A stretch of 64,000 nt of DNA, taken from Oceanospirillum multiglobuliferum. Its GTDB lineage: Bacteria; Pseudomonadota; Gammaproteobacteria; Pseudomonadales; Halomonadaceae. Within the stretch, counting starts at the first letter, position 1. Each line of letters begins with the position of its first letter. The notes below the pieces were generated by a model. The model was not told where the DNA came from and did no database searches. It saw nothing but the letters and a program-made list of their open reading frames with translations. Shown here in pieces: positions 9,687-18,852 of the stretch. The translations under genes and the position numbers were made by a program. The stretch is taken from positions 186,001 to 250,000 of the forward strand of contig NZ_FUXG01000002.1 of the NCBI RefSeq assembly GCF_900167095.1, given 5' to 3'.

Positions 9687-11234
9687 ATGAGAAAAAACCT
9701 GCCCATTACACAGGTAGAGCGTACTTTTCCTAAAGATGTGCCTTTGGTTTCAACAACCGATCTAAAAGGGCAGATCACTTATGTTAATGATGCTTTTGTT
9801 GAGATATCTGGTTTTACCCGTGAAGACTTGATGGGCAAAGCACATAATATGGTACGTCACCCTGATGTACCACCTCCCGTTTTTGAAGATATGTGGAAAA
9901 CCCTAAAGCAGGGTAAGCCTTGGATGGGCATTGTTAAAAACCGTTGTAAAAATGGCGATTACTATTGGGTAAATGCTTTTGTAACCCCAATTATTGAAAA
10001 TGGTCATGTCATTGGTTACCAATCAGTACGGTCTACACCTAAAAAGAATCAAGTGCGTCGAGCTGAAGAGATTTATGCTCGGGTTAATAAAGGCGGAAAG
10101 CGCTTCAGTCTTTACGATGTGAATCTGAGCACCAGTATGCCATTGCTGGTACTACTTTCTGCATTTACTCCGACATTAGGCGCATGGGTTCTTGGCCTAT
10201 CTCCAATGGTGAGCCTTGGTATATCGGCTGCGACCGCTGTATTGGCCATTATGATGGTAAGCTTTTTCTTAAAACCATTAAAACTAGCGGCAGGGCGTGC
10301 GAAAAACTATATCGACAGTCCAGTTTTAATGGAGATGTATGGTAACTGTACCGCTGAGGCTGGCCAGCTTTATTTAGCGGCAATCATGCGTGAAGCTAAT
10401 GTGAATGCGATGACCACGCGCATCTCTCACTCTGCTAAAGAACTGTATGCATTAGGCGATGAGACCACTCGGATTGCAAACCATGCTTCTGAAGCGATTA
10501 ATCGTCAAGCCGCTGAGGTTGAGCAAATTGGTACAGTGATTGGGCAATTGTCAGGTGCGATTGAAGATGTCGCCAATAATGCCAATAACGCATCTGATGC
10601 TACGCATCAAGCTAACGAGCTAGCTCAGCAAGGCAAGACGGTAGTAAGTGATACGGCAACAGCTATTAATATTTTGGCTTCCGCTATTGAAAATGCGGCT
10701 ATTCAGGTTGAAAGCTTGCACCAAGCTACTGACGATATTTCATCTGCTATCAGTGTGATTACAGAGATCGCAGATCAAACAAACTTACTTGCACTGAATG
10801 CAGCTATTGAGGCAGCGCGTGCAGGTGAGCAAGGCCGAGGTTTCGCAGTAGTTGCTGATGAAGTGCGCGCACTGGCTCAGCGTACACAGGACTCTACTAG
10901 CGAGATCTATGGCACGCTTGAGCGCTTGAAGAAAGAAACCAAAGAAGTGGTTCGTGTCATGAAGTCTAGCCAAGACAGTGCTAATGACTGCGTTGAGCAA
11001 GCACAAGTTGCGGGTGAAACACTAGATGCGATCAGTAGCACTATGCAGTCTATTACTGATATGAGTCAGATGATTGCGGCGGCTGCAACAGAGCAGAGTG
11101 CAGCATCTGAAGAGATTCGTAACAATTTGGACTCTGTGAATGCTGCGGCTTCTGAAGCTTCTATAAGAACGAAAGAAGCCTCTGACAACCTGATTAATAA
11201 CGTGAAGCAGATCATGCAGAGTATTGCACGTTAA
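9687..11234 (+). CDS. Aer-like PAS chemoreceptor
   Basis: A 515-residue energy or redox taxis receptor. An N-terminal PAS domain (about 20-115) has the Aer-type opening ([14 protein letters not shown]) and in Aer binds FAD. A short membrane hairpin (about 148-195) follows, with no periplasmic domain, then a full cytoplasmic signalling domain with the tip motif [20 protein letters not shown] and the downstream VVADEVR. There is no C-terminal methylation-tether pentapeptide. I place the start at the ATG at 9687, with AGGA ten bases upstream; an in-frame TTG two codons earlier is too close to it. The ligand is inferred from family likeness. Confidence 0.9.
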   Translation: MRKNLPITQVERTFPKDVPLVSTTDLKGQITYVNDAFVEISGFTREDLMGKAHNMVRHPDVPPPVFEDMWKTLKQGKPWMGIVKNRCKNGDYYWVNAFVTPIIENGHVIGYQSVRSTPKKNQVRRAEEIYARVNKGGKRFSLYDVNLSTSMPLLVLLSAFTPTLGAWVLGLSPMVSLGISAATAVLAIMMVSFFLKPLKLAAGRAKNYIDSPVLMEMYGNCTAEAGQLYLAAIMREANVNAMTTRISHSAKELYALGDETTRIANHASEAINRQAAEVEQIGTVIGQLSGAIEDVANNANNASDATHQANELAQQGKTVVSDTATAINILASAIENAAIQVESLHQATDDISSAISVITEIADQTNLLALNAAIEAARAGEQGRGFAVVADEVRALAQRTQDSTSEIYGTLERLKKETKEVVRVMKSSQDSANDCVEQAQVAGETLDAISSTMQSITDMSQMIAAAATEQSAASEEIRNNLDSVNAAASEASIRTKEASDNLINNVKQIMQSIAR

Positions 11235-11263
11235 GATATTTTTTCAGTGCGCTAGCTAGAGAG

Positions 11264-11298
11264 ATCCCTGCCTTAATTTAGGCAGGGATTTTTTGTTT
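11264..11298 (+). terminator. Terminator after the Aer-like gene
   Basis: A perfect 10-bp stem (11264-11273 with 11280-11289) followed by a T-run. It lies 30 bases beyond the stop codon. Confidence 0.9.
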
Positions 11299-11309
11299 TA
11301 AGCGATAAC

Positions 11310-11336
11310 AAAAAAAGCCAGACAACCGTCTGGCTT
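11310..11336 (-). terminator. Terminator of the 51-residue membrane protein gene
   Basis: A perfect 9-bp stem (11315-11323 with 11328-11336); read on the minus strand it is followed by a run of seven T. It lies 47 bases past the stop of the small gene at 11383, which supports that gene being transcribed. Confidence 0.8.
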
Positions 11337-11382
11337 AAACTAAGGGTAGAACAAGCATAAAATAACAGAGTGTAGCTGAAAC

Positions 11383-11538
11383 TTAACGTGGATCAGGGTT
11401 GTCCCAGCGATCCTTTTTACGATATTGTGCCTTAATGCGAATGGCTTGCTGTTGTGGCTTCATTTGCTGAAAACCCACCCACATCGCGGCAGCTACCACT
11501 GTAGTCAATAATACAGAAATCATGAGTTCTACTGCCAT
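11383..11538 (-). CDS. Small single-pass membrane protein, 51 residues
   Basis: A short reading frame of 51 codons. The protein begins MAVELMISVLLTTVV: one hydrophobic helix (about 5-23) is followed by a Gln-rich and then strongly basic tail ending in WDNPDPR. Support comes from a good ribosome site (AAGGGG about 8 bases before the ATG) and a dedicated terminator. I do not recognise the family. The shape, one helix with a cytoplasmic basic tail, is common among small inner-membrane proteins that modify larger complexes, but no partner is evident. Confidence 0.7.
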   Translation of the reverse strand: MAVELMISVLLTTVVAAAMWVGFQQMKPQQQAIRIKAQYRKKDRWDNPDPR

Positions 11539-11736
11539 GGGATTCCCCTTAAAACCTATTCATCAAATTCTTCTCTCACTTTCAGACTACTCTATGTTGG
11601 AAAAGTTGCCAACAAAATGTCAGTTAAAAATGTATTTATTGTGATGAATTAAACATAAAACATTATTTTTATCTTGGCTTGCAAGCTAAAGCTAGAGCTA
11701 TTAGGCTTTTGCGCTCTTGATAGGGAGCCAAATCAA

Positions 11737-12381
11737 ATGCGTTATGAAATCATTCCAGTCACTGCCTTCCAACAAAATTGCACTTTGCTGTGGTGCGACA
11801 AAACCAAACAAGCTGCGGTGGTTGATCCCGGTGGAGATATCGATCGTATCTTGGCAAAAATAGAAGAGCATGCACTAACACTTACGAAGATTTTATTGAC
11901 TCATGGGCACATTGATCACGCTGGTGCAACTTCAGAACTGGCTAAGCGTGCTGGTGTTGAGATTGAAGGGCCGCATCAAGAGGATGGTTTTTGGTTGGAA
12001 GGGTTAGCCCAGCAAAGCCAAATGTTTGGGTTTCCTCCTTGTGAAGTATTTACACCAAACCGTTGGTTACAAGATGGTGATACAGTTCAAGTGGGTGAAC
12101 ATCAGCTAGAGGTTTTACATTGTCCTGGTCATACACCGGGTCATGTGGTTTTTTACCATAAGGACAGTGCGCTAGCGTTGGTGGGTGATGTGCTGTTTCA
12201 AGGTTCGATAGGCCGAACAGACTTTCCTAAAGGTGACCACGCAACGCTGATTCGCTCTATTCGAGAGAAACTGTTTCCGTTAGGCGATGATGTAGTTTTC
12301 ATTCCCGGCCATGGACCAAAGTCCAGTTTTGGACGCGAGCGTAACAGCAACCCTTTCTGTGGCGATAATACTAATCGCTAA
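11737..12381 (+). CDS. gloC: Glyoxalase II-like metallo-hydrolase (GloC/YcbL type)
   Basis: A 214-residue metallo-beta-lactamase-fold hydrolase. The metal motif HGHIDH (H56, H58, D60, H61) and later HTPGH, GDVLF and FIPGHG blocks are intact. It is the short form without the C-terminal helical domain of GloB and so resembles YcbL/GloC, a type II glyoxalase acting on S-lactoylglutathione in methylglyoxal detoxification. The start is the ATG at 11737 with AGGGAG nine bases upstream; the frame is open 63 bases further but lacks a ribosome site. The activity is by family only. Confidence 0.85.
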   Translation: MRYEIIPVTAFQQNCTLLWCDKTKQAAVVDPGGDIDRILAKIEEHALTLTKILLTHGHIDHAGATSELAKRAGVEIEGPHQEDGFWLEGLAQQSQMFGFPPCEVFTPNRWLQDGDTVQVGEHQLEVLHCPGHTPGHVVFYHKDSALALVGDVLFQGSIGRTDFPKGDHATLIRSIREKLFPLGDDVVFIPGHGPKSSFGRERNSNPFCGDNTNR

Positions 12382-12417
12382 CTGATATTTGTTAAGTCGC
12401 TTCTTGAATATTGCTGT

Positions 12418-12909
12418 TCAGTGGCGGCTTAATATGACCTCTCCCATCTGTGCAAAACTAAACTCAGAAAAACAAATACCCGCCGGAGTTTCAAACTGCA
12501 CCATCAATTTAGGTTGATGGCAGCAATGGTGAATTTTTTGTCTGAAACCTAGAAACACCTTAGGATTTGACAACATAAAAATATCGCTATGTTGACTTAA
12601 GTACTCTCTAGCACCTTGGCATGCCATATGAGTAATACGACCCGCCATATTCAACATACTGTGATCGATTTTATGCTGCACTTGATGTTGCTGTTCAGAG
12701 GCAATATTTAGAATCAGATCTTGGCTGAAGCTTAGCGCGATAGAGCCAAACTCCTCATTAATTTGCAAATTAACCAACCCAGTAACAATACCTTGGGAAA
12801 GCTCATGCTTTTTGACCTTGATTTTTCCTGGGCAGGGTACGCAATGAGTAATTCTAGTTAGCGTATCCATAATGGAGTGCAGAATTGGATTGATATAGTC
12901 CGCTCTCAT
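12418..12909 (-). CDS. CheX-like chemotaxis domain protein
   Basis: A 163-residue single-domain protein of the CheX type, which in other bacteria dephosphorylates CheY-P. The N-terminal YINPILHSI and the later LNMAGRI helix match the family. The usual catalytic Glu three residues before the conserved Asn appears to be Ser here (HSMLNM), so phosphatase activity is doubtful. No che operon is nearby. An AGGTGAG ribosome site precedes the ATG. It converges with gloC with a 36-base gap. Confidence 0.7.
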   Translation of the reverse strand: MRADYINPILHSIMDTLTRITHCVPCPGKIKVKKHELSQGIVTGLVNLQINEEFGSIALSFSQDLILNIASEQQHQVQHKIDHSMLNMAGRITHMACQGAREYLSQHSDIFMLSNPKVFLGFRQKIHHCCHQPKLMVQFETPAGICFSEFSFAQMGEVILSRH

Positions 12910-13345
12910 AATCTCACCTACTATCCATCCCTGATATGGGTGGCTTAGCCTTGGCTGAACAAAGGGGGGGATGTCTTTAGGACATCGGTAGGCTTGTGGC
13001 CTGATGTTGATATTAGGCTTAATGCTCTAAGCTGTATATGGGATATTACAAAAACAAAATGAACTCTATTTTTGTTTACAAATGAAGAGGTTGGACTGTT
13101 TTTCGATAACAAAGTGTTACGGATAATGCTTGGGTACTATTTATTTTGTATCGACCAATTCGTAAGTAAAAAAAATCAGCGTGCCCACTCTATTTTTTAT
13201 ATCAATAGAGTGGAGAGGACACACGCTGATCTCGCTGTTAATTCAGGCTAAATTATATGTCACCATAATTTTTCTGAAAATGTGGCCTGTTGACGCATGA
13301 GGCAGAAAGTCGCATCTTAAAACAACATCAGCTTAGGCCGTTTGA
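12910..13345. other. 436-base intergenic region with two hairpins
   Basis: Besides the large hairpin at 13167-13230, a 6-bp stem (12970-12975 with 12981-12986) sits about 60 bases upstream of the cheX-like start, inside its probable leader. The remaining sequence is A+T-rich with no open frame or recognisable riboswitch. Confidence 0.4.
13167..13230 (-). terminator. Composite two-stem terminator
   Basis: An outer perfect 9-bp stem (13175-13183 with 13222-13230) encloses an inner perfect 9-bp stem (13186-13194 with 13204-13212), separated by an asymmetric internal loop. Read on the minus strand it is followed by a run of eight T and lies about 115 bases past the end of the membrane-protein gene, so it likely ends the yceI/membrane-protein transcript. 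Its size is unusual for a plain terminator. Confidence 0.65.
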
Positions 13346-14188
13346 TTAGAATAGCGATTGCGCTGGCCACACCATCCACAAGGCCATAAGGCCCGTACTA
13401 GCACTGATCAATACCGTTGGTATAAGTGCTTTCCACTCGACCTTCCCATCAGTCGAAGTTAGTTCAGGCCAAGCTTTTAATAGCGGTAATGCCAAAATCA
13501 CCAAAGCATAGATATTCACATCCGCATAGTAGTGGGCATAAGCCAACACCAATATCCACAGCGCCATGGCACCCTGAGTACAGGCCAGCATTAAGTCATC
13601 AGGCAGCCTAATCACTCGGGCTAGTAGCCATAGACCGCCTAGTACTGCTGCGACCGCTCCTGTCATTTGAGCCAAAGCCAATGAGCTGCTAATACCAATC
13701 ACAATGGCAGACAGAATGATCATCGTCAGTAAACTGGCGGGAAAGCGAAAGCTATTCTTCTGTTGATCTGAGGCCAATATGGCGACACCTAGCAATAGTA
13801 ACCAGCCTACTAGATGAGTAAAAAGATCAATCGTACTCATCCGGCCTACTAGTGGCTGTGCGACTAGCGCAAATGCCAACATTGAGCTGATACCAAAACC
13901 ACTCATACGAATGTTTTTGGGCAGTCGGGTTGCCAGTACAGGCACTAACGTCATTAATAGGAACCAGTCTAACGCCTGACGAGGCGGAAATTGCCAGCGG
14001 GTGTGAATTCCTTGTGCAGCCGTTAACCAAGCCAACCAAATGAGCACTGGTGCCGCCCAAAATACGGCTTTCTTATAACCTGCGCCGTCTAACTTATAAA
14101 TCACTAAGCCTAAAACGATTGCTGCCAGTAACGGGTACACCGCAACTGGCAGCAGCATCGCTAAAGGTGAAGTTTCTTCACCATACAT
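13346..14188 (-). CDS. Uncharacterised integral membrane protein
   Basis: A 280-residue, very hydrophobic protein with about nine predicted membrane helices and short loops; the N-terminus MYGEETSPLAM is short and acidic. I recognise no motif for substrate, cofactor or catalysis. It follows the YceI gene by 37 bases on the same strand and ends before a composite terminator, so the two probably form an operon and may share an envelope role. An AAAAGG site precedes the ATG. Confidence 0.75.
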   Translation of the reverse strand: MYGEETSPLAMLLPVAVYPLLAAIVLGLVIYKLDGAGYKKAVFWAAPVLIWLAWLTAAQGIHTRWQFPPRQALDWFLLMTLVPVLATRLPKNIRMSGFGISSMLAFALVAQPLVGRMSTIDLFTHLVGWLLLLGVAILASDQQKNSFRFPASLLTMIILSAIVIGISSSLALAQMTGAVAAVLGGLWLLARVIRLPDDLMLACTQGAMALWILVLAYAHYYADVNIYALVILALPLLKAWPELTSTDGKVEWKALIPTVLISASTGLMALWMVWPAQSLF

Positions 14189-14225
14189 AACGAAAACCTT
14201 TTTGAAGATAAAAACCTATCAGTTA

Positions 14226-14792
14226 TTACTGACGGATGCCTTCAACAAATAACTCAACTGTTACATCATCACCGATGCCACCTAGCATCTGATCAACACC
14301 AAACTCTGAGCGTTTGATGGTGACAGTACCGTTGAAGCCGCTACGGTAGTTGCCCCAAGGGTCTTTGCCTTCACCGATTTTAACGATGTTTAGATCAATG
14401 TTTTTAGTTACACCATGGAGTGTAAACTCACCGCTTAAAGTGCCTTCTGTTGCACTGCCTTTATAGCCGGTTGACTTGAAAGTGATCTCTGGATACTGCT
14501 TCACATCTAAAAAGTCAGGGCCTTTGATGTGCTTATCACGGGCGGCGTGATTACTGTCTAGACTGTTGCTGTCAATTTTAACTACGATTTTCGAGGCAGT
14601 TGGATTTGCCGCATCGTAGCTGTAATTACCCTCAATGGTATTAAAGCGAGCAACAGTTTCACTAAAGCCTAAGTGATTGATCTTAAAAAGAACCGCAGTG
14701 TGTGCAGGGTCCACTTTGTAGTCTGCGGCGAATACGCTGCCAGAAAGTAGAGCCGTTGAAAGTAAAGCAGGAGTTAGAAAAGACTTCATCAT
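14226..14792 (-). CDS. YceI-family periplasmic protein
   Basis: A 188-residue exported protein with a Sec signal peptide (about 1-22, cleaved after VFA). The mature part starts with the family hallmark YKVDPAHTAVLFKINHLG and continues through GVTKNIDLNI and RSEFGVDQM. YceI proteins form a lipocalin-like barrel that holds isoprenoid chains such as polyprenols or quinones; their exact task is unsettled. The first two codons are both ATG. A LysR gene is transcribed divergently 214 bases away. Confidence 0.92.
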   Translation of the reverse strand: MMKSFLTPALLSTALLSGSVFAADYKVDPAHTAVLFKINHLGFSETVARFNTIEGNYSYDAANPTASKIVVKIDSNSLDSNHAARDKHIKGPDFLDVKQYPEITFKSTGYKGSATEGTLSGEFTLHGVTKNIDLNIVKIGEGKDPWGNYRSGFNGTVTIKRSEFGVDQMLGGIGDDVTVELFVEGIRQ

Positions 14793-15006
14793 AGTGGTAA
14801 TCCTAAATTAAGCGCTATGCTCTGTCTGAGCAAATTACATGAGAGCATTGTAGGCTAAAAAAATTACTATGATAATGAGCGTTAAATGGCATTCACTATT
14901 TCTTTTTAGTAAACAATCTTTTGCTTGTTATCCGCTTTAATGAAAAGCCATGCTTTTGCATGCAGTGATGCTTGTTATTTTTAGAGGCATATGGGAAAGG
15001 TTGAAG

Positions 15007-15909
15007 ATGGATAAATACACCGCAATGCGCGTTTATTGTCGAGTTGTTGAGCAAGAGAGCTTTGCCGCAACAGGGCGTGACTTAGGCATTTCTACGGCAA
15101 TGGTGAGTAAGCATATTGCGGCATTAGAAAAAGAGCTGGGTATTAGATTGCTCAATCGTACTACCCGCCGAGTAAACCCTACCGATGAAGGCTTATACTA
15201 TTACAACCGTTGCTGCAATCTATTGGCTGAACTAGATGAGTTAGAGTCCTCCGTTTCACAGCAAGGTCAAGAGCCTAGAGGGGTATTACGTATTACTGCA
15301 CCTATGGACTTTACTTTGTTGCACTTAATTGAACCCATCAAACAGTTTCAGCAGCAATATCCTTTGGTGCGTATAGAACTTGATTTAGACGACCGGCAAC
15401 GCAACTTAATTGCAGATAAGTTTGATGTTGCGATTCGCATTGCTCACTTAGCCGACTCTAGCATGGTAGCGCGTAAGCTGACTCATTGCACAGGTGGCAT
15501 ATATGCTGCCCCCAGTTATCTTGCTGAAAATGGCAGTCCGCAGTTACCCGCAGACTTACAGCAGCACCGTTGTCTGTTGTATACCAATCTTGCCCAGGAT
15601 CGAAATTACTGGGTATTTAATGAACCAGATGGTGGTAAGCAGCGTGTACGTATTCACTGGTCGATGGCTGCAAATAATGGTCGGGCATTGTGTGAGGCTG
15701 CGGCTCAAGGGCTTGGTATTATCCAGCAGCCTGATTTTATAGCGGCGCCTTTTGTAAAAGAGGGGCGCTTGCAACAGATATTGCAACAGTACCCCGGACA
15801 TGATTTTAATGTGTATGCGGTCTATCAGCAGCGGCAGTTTTTAGCAACTCGCATTGTTGCTTTTGTAGACTACCTAGTGGACTACTTTAAACAGCATCAG
15901 CGCTGGTAA
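15007..15909 (+). CDS. LysR-family transcriptional regulator
   Basis: A 300-residue DNA-binding regulator. The N-terminal helix-turn-helix (about 1-60) has the typical FAATGRDLGISTAMVSKHI arrangement, followed by a substrate-binding domain (about 90-295). The sequence is of the DsdC/YafC-like subgroup that lacks an obvious ligand clue. I use the ATG at 15007, which fits the family N-terminus (MDKYTAMRVY) and has a GGAAAGG site upstream; the longer frame from 14950 does not. Divergence from the YceI gene makes that operon a likely target, by inference. Confidence 0.9.
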   Translation: MDKYTAMRVYCRVVEQESFAATGRDLGISTAMVSKHIAALEKELGIRLLNRTTRRVNPTDEGLYYYNRCCNLLAELDELESSVSQQGQEPRGVLRITAPMDFTLLHLIEPIKQFQQQYPLVRIELDLDDRQRNLIADKFDVAIRIAHLADSSMVARKLTHCTGGIYAAPSYLAENGSPQLPADLQQHRCLLYTNLAQDRNYWVFNEPDGGKQRVRIHWSMAANNGRALCEAAAQGLGIIQQPDFIAAPFVKEGRLQQILQQYPGHDFNVYAVYQQRQFLATRIVAFVDYLVDYFKQHQRW

Positions 15910-15912
15910 GGG

Positions 15913-17589
15913 TCAGGATGAAAGCTTAAAAATACTCACTTTTTGTAACAGCTGCTTTGATACTGCGCTGAGATCAAAAGTCGCACTTTTTAGGCGCTCT
16001 GTTTCATGGCTATTATCATCAGACAACAGACTTAGCTTTTGCATACGATGCTCGGTTTGATAAGCCAAGTTCGCTTGGGCTTGAGCATCTTTGGCAATGA
16101 TGTTGATCTCTTGTTTAACTTGTCCAATAAGATGTTCGACTTGTTGCATTAACTGTTCAGACTGCTGTTGAGCACTTTCAATGGCGGCAACTTGTTCATG
16201 GGCTTGAAAGATAGAGTCTGAGGTTGCGTGGTTTGCCTCTGTTAAATTACCAATTAATCGACTGATATTACTGGTGTTGTCTTGAGTTCTTGAGGCTAAG
16301 GCGCGCACCTCATCTGCCACAACTGCAAAGCCCCTACCATGTTCTCCTGCTCTTGCTGCTTCAATAGCTGCATTCAAAGCCAATAGATTGGTCTGCTCTG
16401 AAATCGCGTTGATAATCTCTACTACTTGGCTAATATCTGCCGTCGTACTATTAAAGTGCGTGAGCTTTTCGCGAGCATTGTGCACCGAGCTGACCATCAA
16501 CTGAATTTGCGTTTGATTGGATAACAGTGCCATACGGCTTTCTGCCATTAAGGCGGTGCTATTGCTTAATAAATCATTGGCGGCGGTAAGCTGAGTTTGG
16601 TTTTTATCCACGGCCTGTGTCAATTGTTGCATCTCCTGTTGTGTGCGCTGCACCTCTTGATCTTGGCTATTTTGGCGCTGTGAAAAGCCTAACGCTTGTT
16701 GCTCTAATTGTTGGCAAGCTGCTGCTGAAGTATGCCCAGCTTGCTGCATTCCCTGTAGCAGATGTGCCAAGCCTGTTTGCATTTGTTTAATACTGGAGAA
16801 CATCGCCAATAACTCGCTAATTTTAGGCTGTTCAGTGTCGTAATGGCTGGATAAATCTCCCGCTGTGATCGCTGATAGCCACAGTTGTACTTGGCGCAAC
16901 GGTTGCGTAATTTGGCGTACAATAAGCCGTGCCAATAACAGGCCTAAAATCAATGCTAATGATAAACAAGAAATCAATAATTGTTGGTGTTGTGCTTGGC
17001 TGAGTTGGGCGTGCTCGCTGCTATTATCTAAGGCTTGACGTACCTCTTGAGTTAAAATTTTAGCTTGTTCTTTTACAGGTACGTAGCTTGCAGCATAACC
17101 TTTGTTACCGCCTTGCCACAGTTGGTCTACCTGTATGATATTACCTGCCTCTAACGCGTTGATACTGGGGATAAAAGTGCTGGTAATGAAGTGCTGTAAA
17201 GCTTGTTGATAACGCTGATATTGATTTGAAAGCTCCCCATGATCAACACTTTCTGTCAGTGCAATCTGACTCAGTAACTGGGCCATATTTTGTAAGCTTT
17301 TTTCAATTGCTTGATTGTTTTCGTGAACTGTTTTTGCTTCTTTTTGCCAGTGCTGTGCCTGATCACTTAAACGCGCTTGGCCAATATGCACACGGCTATC
17401 CATCACTTTATGATCAATAATTCCAAGCTGGTTTTGCAGGTGACCGAATAAGGTGACCTGTTCTAAATCTGAGGCCATCTGTTTCTGACTTTGTAACACG
17501 ACACCACCGGTTAAAAGTAAAAAGGCCATTAATACTGCGACCAAACCATAGAGTTTGAAACGTAAAGATAAGGTGCGGCTTGTAAACAT
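15913..17589 (-). CDS. Methyl-accepting chemotaxis protein
   Basis: A 558-residue transmembrane chemoreceptor. One helix near the N-terminus (about 10-32), a periplasmic four-helix-type sensor region of about 160 residues, a second helix (about 195-218), HAMP, then a signalling domain with the tip [19 protein letters not shown] and VVADEVR. The ligand is unknown. The start is the ATG at 17589 with GGAG six bases before it; the frame stays open to 17694 without a ribosome site. It ends three bases from the LysR gene, convergently. No C-terminal CheR-binding pentapeptide is present. Confidence 0.9.
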   Translation of the reverse strand: MFTSRTLSLRFKLYGLVAVLMAFLLLTGGVVLQSQKQMASDLEQVTLFGHLQNQLGIIDHKVMDSRVHIGQARLSDQAQHWQKEAKTVHENNQAIEKSLQNMAQLLSQIALTESVDHGELSNQYQRYQQALQHFITSTFIPSINALEAGNIIQVDQLWQGGNKGYAASYVPVKEQAKILTQEVRQALDNSSEHAQLSQAQHQQLLISCLSLALILGLLLARLIVRQITQPLRQVQLWLSAITAGDLSSHYDTEQPKISELLAMFSSIKQMQTGLAHLLQGMQQAGHTSAAACQQLEQQALGFSQRQNSQDQEVQRTQQEMQQLTQAVDKNQTQLTAANDLLSNSTALMAESRMALLSNQTQIQLMVSSVHNAREKLTHFNSTTADISQVVEIINAISEQTNLLALNAAIEAARAGEHGRGFAVVADEVRALASRTQDNTSNISRLIGNLTEANHATSDSIFQAHEQVAAIESAQQQSEQLMQQVEHLIGQVKQEINIIAKDAQAQANLAYQTEHRMQKLSLLSDDNSHETERLKSATFDLSAVSKQLLQKVSIFKLSS

Positions 17590-17808
17590 GATCAGCTCCG
17601 TGCAGGCGTCAAGTTGTGGTAATAAGCTCACATGATGCAGGCTTAAACTTAAGCGAGGCTTAATTTTAGTCTCTGATTGAGTCGCCTTAGTCAAACTGTG
17701 ATCCAGTTCACGGCTTAGGGTATTACAGGCTAGATAAGTAAAGGCTTTAAGCTTGAGTTAAGTTTTCTTGGTTACTCTGAACACTCAATTGTACAGGAGG
17801 TCATGTCC

Positions 17809-18750
17809 ATGAAAGCTCAATCCAAAGCTTATAAAACACTATTTGCGCTCAGTCTGCTCAGCTCTGCTTTAATGCTGTCGGCCTGTGGTTCAGGAGGTTC
17901 TAGTGGCTCTACAAGCGAGAACACAGAAAGCAGCCACTCACCCAGCACCATGAGTACAGCAGCAAGCATTACAGGCACAGTACCCGGCACTTTAATTGAA
18001 GCCTTTGGTGATAACGGCTCTTATTACGCTGTAGAGTCCACTCATACAGAAGATGGTCGCCACCCTTTTACTTTGAATTTACCCGCAGGCGTGGGCTACC
18101 GTTTGGTGATGACAACTAATAAGGGTACGGCAGATGAAGTGGTTACACCCATTGGCTTTCGAGATAACACAGGTACTTTGCGTACACGTTTGATGATGGG
18201 GGTTAATAATCAAGTAAGCCTTGGTCATATCCCTTTACCGATGAGCCGTGCCGAATCTGCAAACTTAGATCAAGACCAAGATGGCGTGCTCGATGCACCT
18301 ATTGTATTAGATGATTACAGTGAAGCCATAAACCCATTACTGCATACTGATGCTGATAGCGATGGCATTGAAGATTATAATGACCTTGATCATGGCGGGT
18401 ATCAATATACGGGGCAAACACAAGACCCCGCAGATCATGATCATGATGGCATCCATAACCATTATGACAAAGATTATAGCGTGTCGGCAGGTGTCAAAGA
18501 TGACGACCGAGATGGTTTAATTGATGATGTGAATGATAGCAACCCAAGCAATATTATAGGGGCTAATCGCTATTTCGATGATGATAAAGACCGCAACGGC
18601 TATCACGATGATGACCTAGATAAGGATGGTCATCATGACGACGATAAAGACCGTGATGGTTATCATGACGATCTAGACAAAGATGGCCGCCATGATTCAG
18701 AACAAGATCATGATACTGACCATGAAGACAAGCAAGACCACGACGACTAG
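17809..18750 (+). CDS. Asp-rich repeat lipoprotein
   Basis: A 313-residue lipoprotein. The signal peptide ends in a lipobox with Cys26 (LMLSACGSGG). A Ser/Thr-rich linker and a small beta-type region follow, then from about residue 160 many DxDxDG-type stretches like thrombospondin type 3 calcium repeats. The C-terminus is almost only Asp, His, Lys and Gly, with two copies of a 19-20-residue unit (18580-18639 and 18640-18696). Calcium binding is likely by motif. The start is the ATG at 17809, eight bases after AGGAGG; the ATG at 17803 is too close. Role unknown. Confidence 0.85.
   Translation: MKAQSKAYKTLFALSLLSSALMLSACGSGGSSGSTSENTESSHSPSTMSTAASITGTVPGTLIEAFGDNGSYYAVESTHTEDGRHPFTLNLPAGVGYRLVMTTNKGTADEVVTPIGFRDNTGTLRTRLMMGVNNQVSLGHIPLPMSRAESANLDQDQDGVLDAPIVLDDYSEAINPLLHTDADSDGIEDYNDLDHGGYQYTGQTQDPADHDHDGIHNHYDKDYSVSAGVKDDDRDGLIDDVNDSNPSNIIGANRYFDDDKDRNGYHDDDLDKDGHHDDDKDRDGYHDDLDKDGRHDSEQDHDTDHEDKQDHDD
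18580..18696 (+). repeat. Tandem 60-base coding repeat
   Basis: Two adjacent copies of a unit encoding DDKDRxGYHDD-LDKDGxHD (20 then 19 residues). The copies differ by silent changes and one lost codon, so the duplication is not recent. Copy number may vary between strains. Confidence 0.75.
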
Positions 18751-18852
18751 CCTATACGCTTTAATTGAGCTGACAGGTAGGCGTTTTTATTAGCGGCTGT
18801 GTTAAACTCTGAGCTATTTCCCCAACCGTCATATCAGATATAAGCCCTGCGG

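Noticed and set aside
14860-14900. Fur-box-like sequence before the YceI gene
   Set aside because: Only about half of the 19-base consensus matches, which is too weak in A+T-rich DNA.
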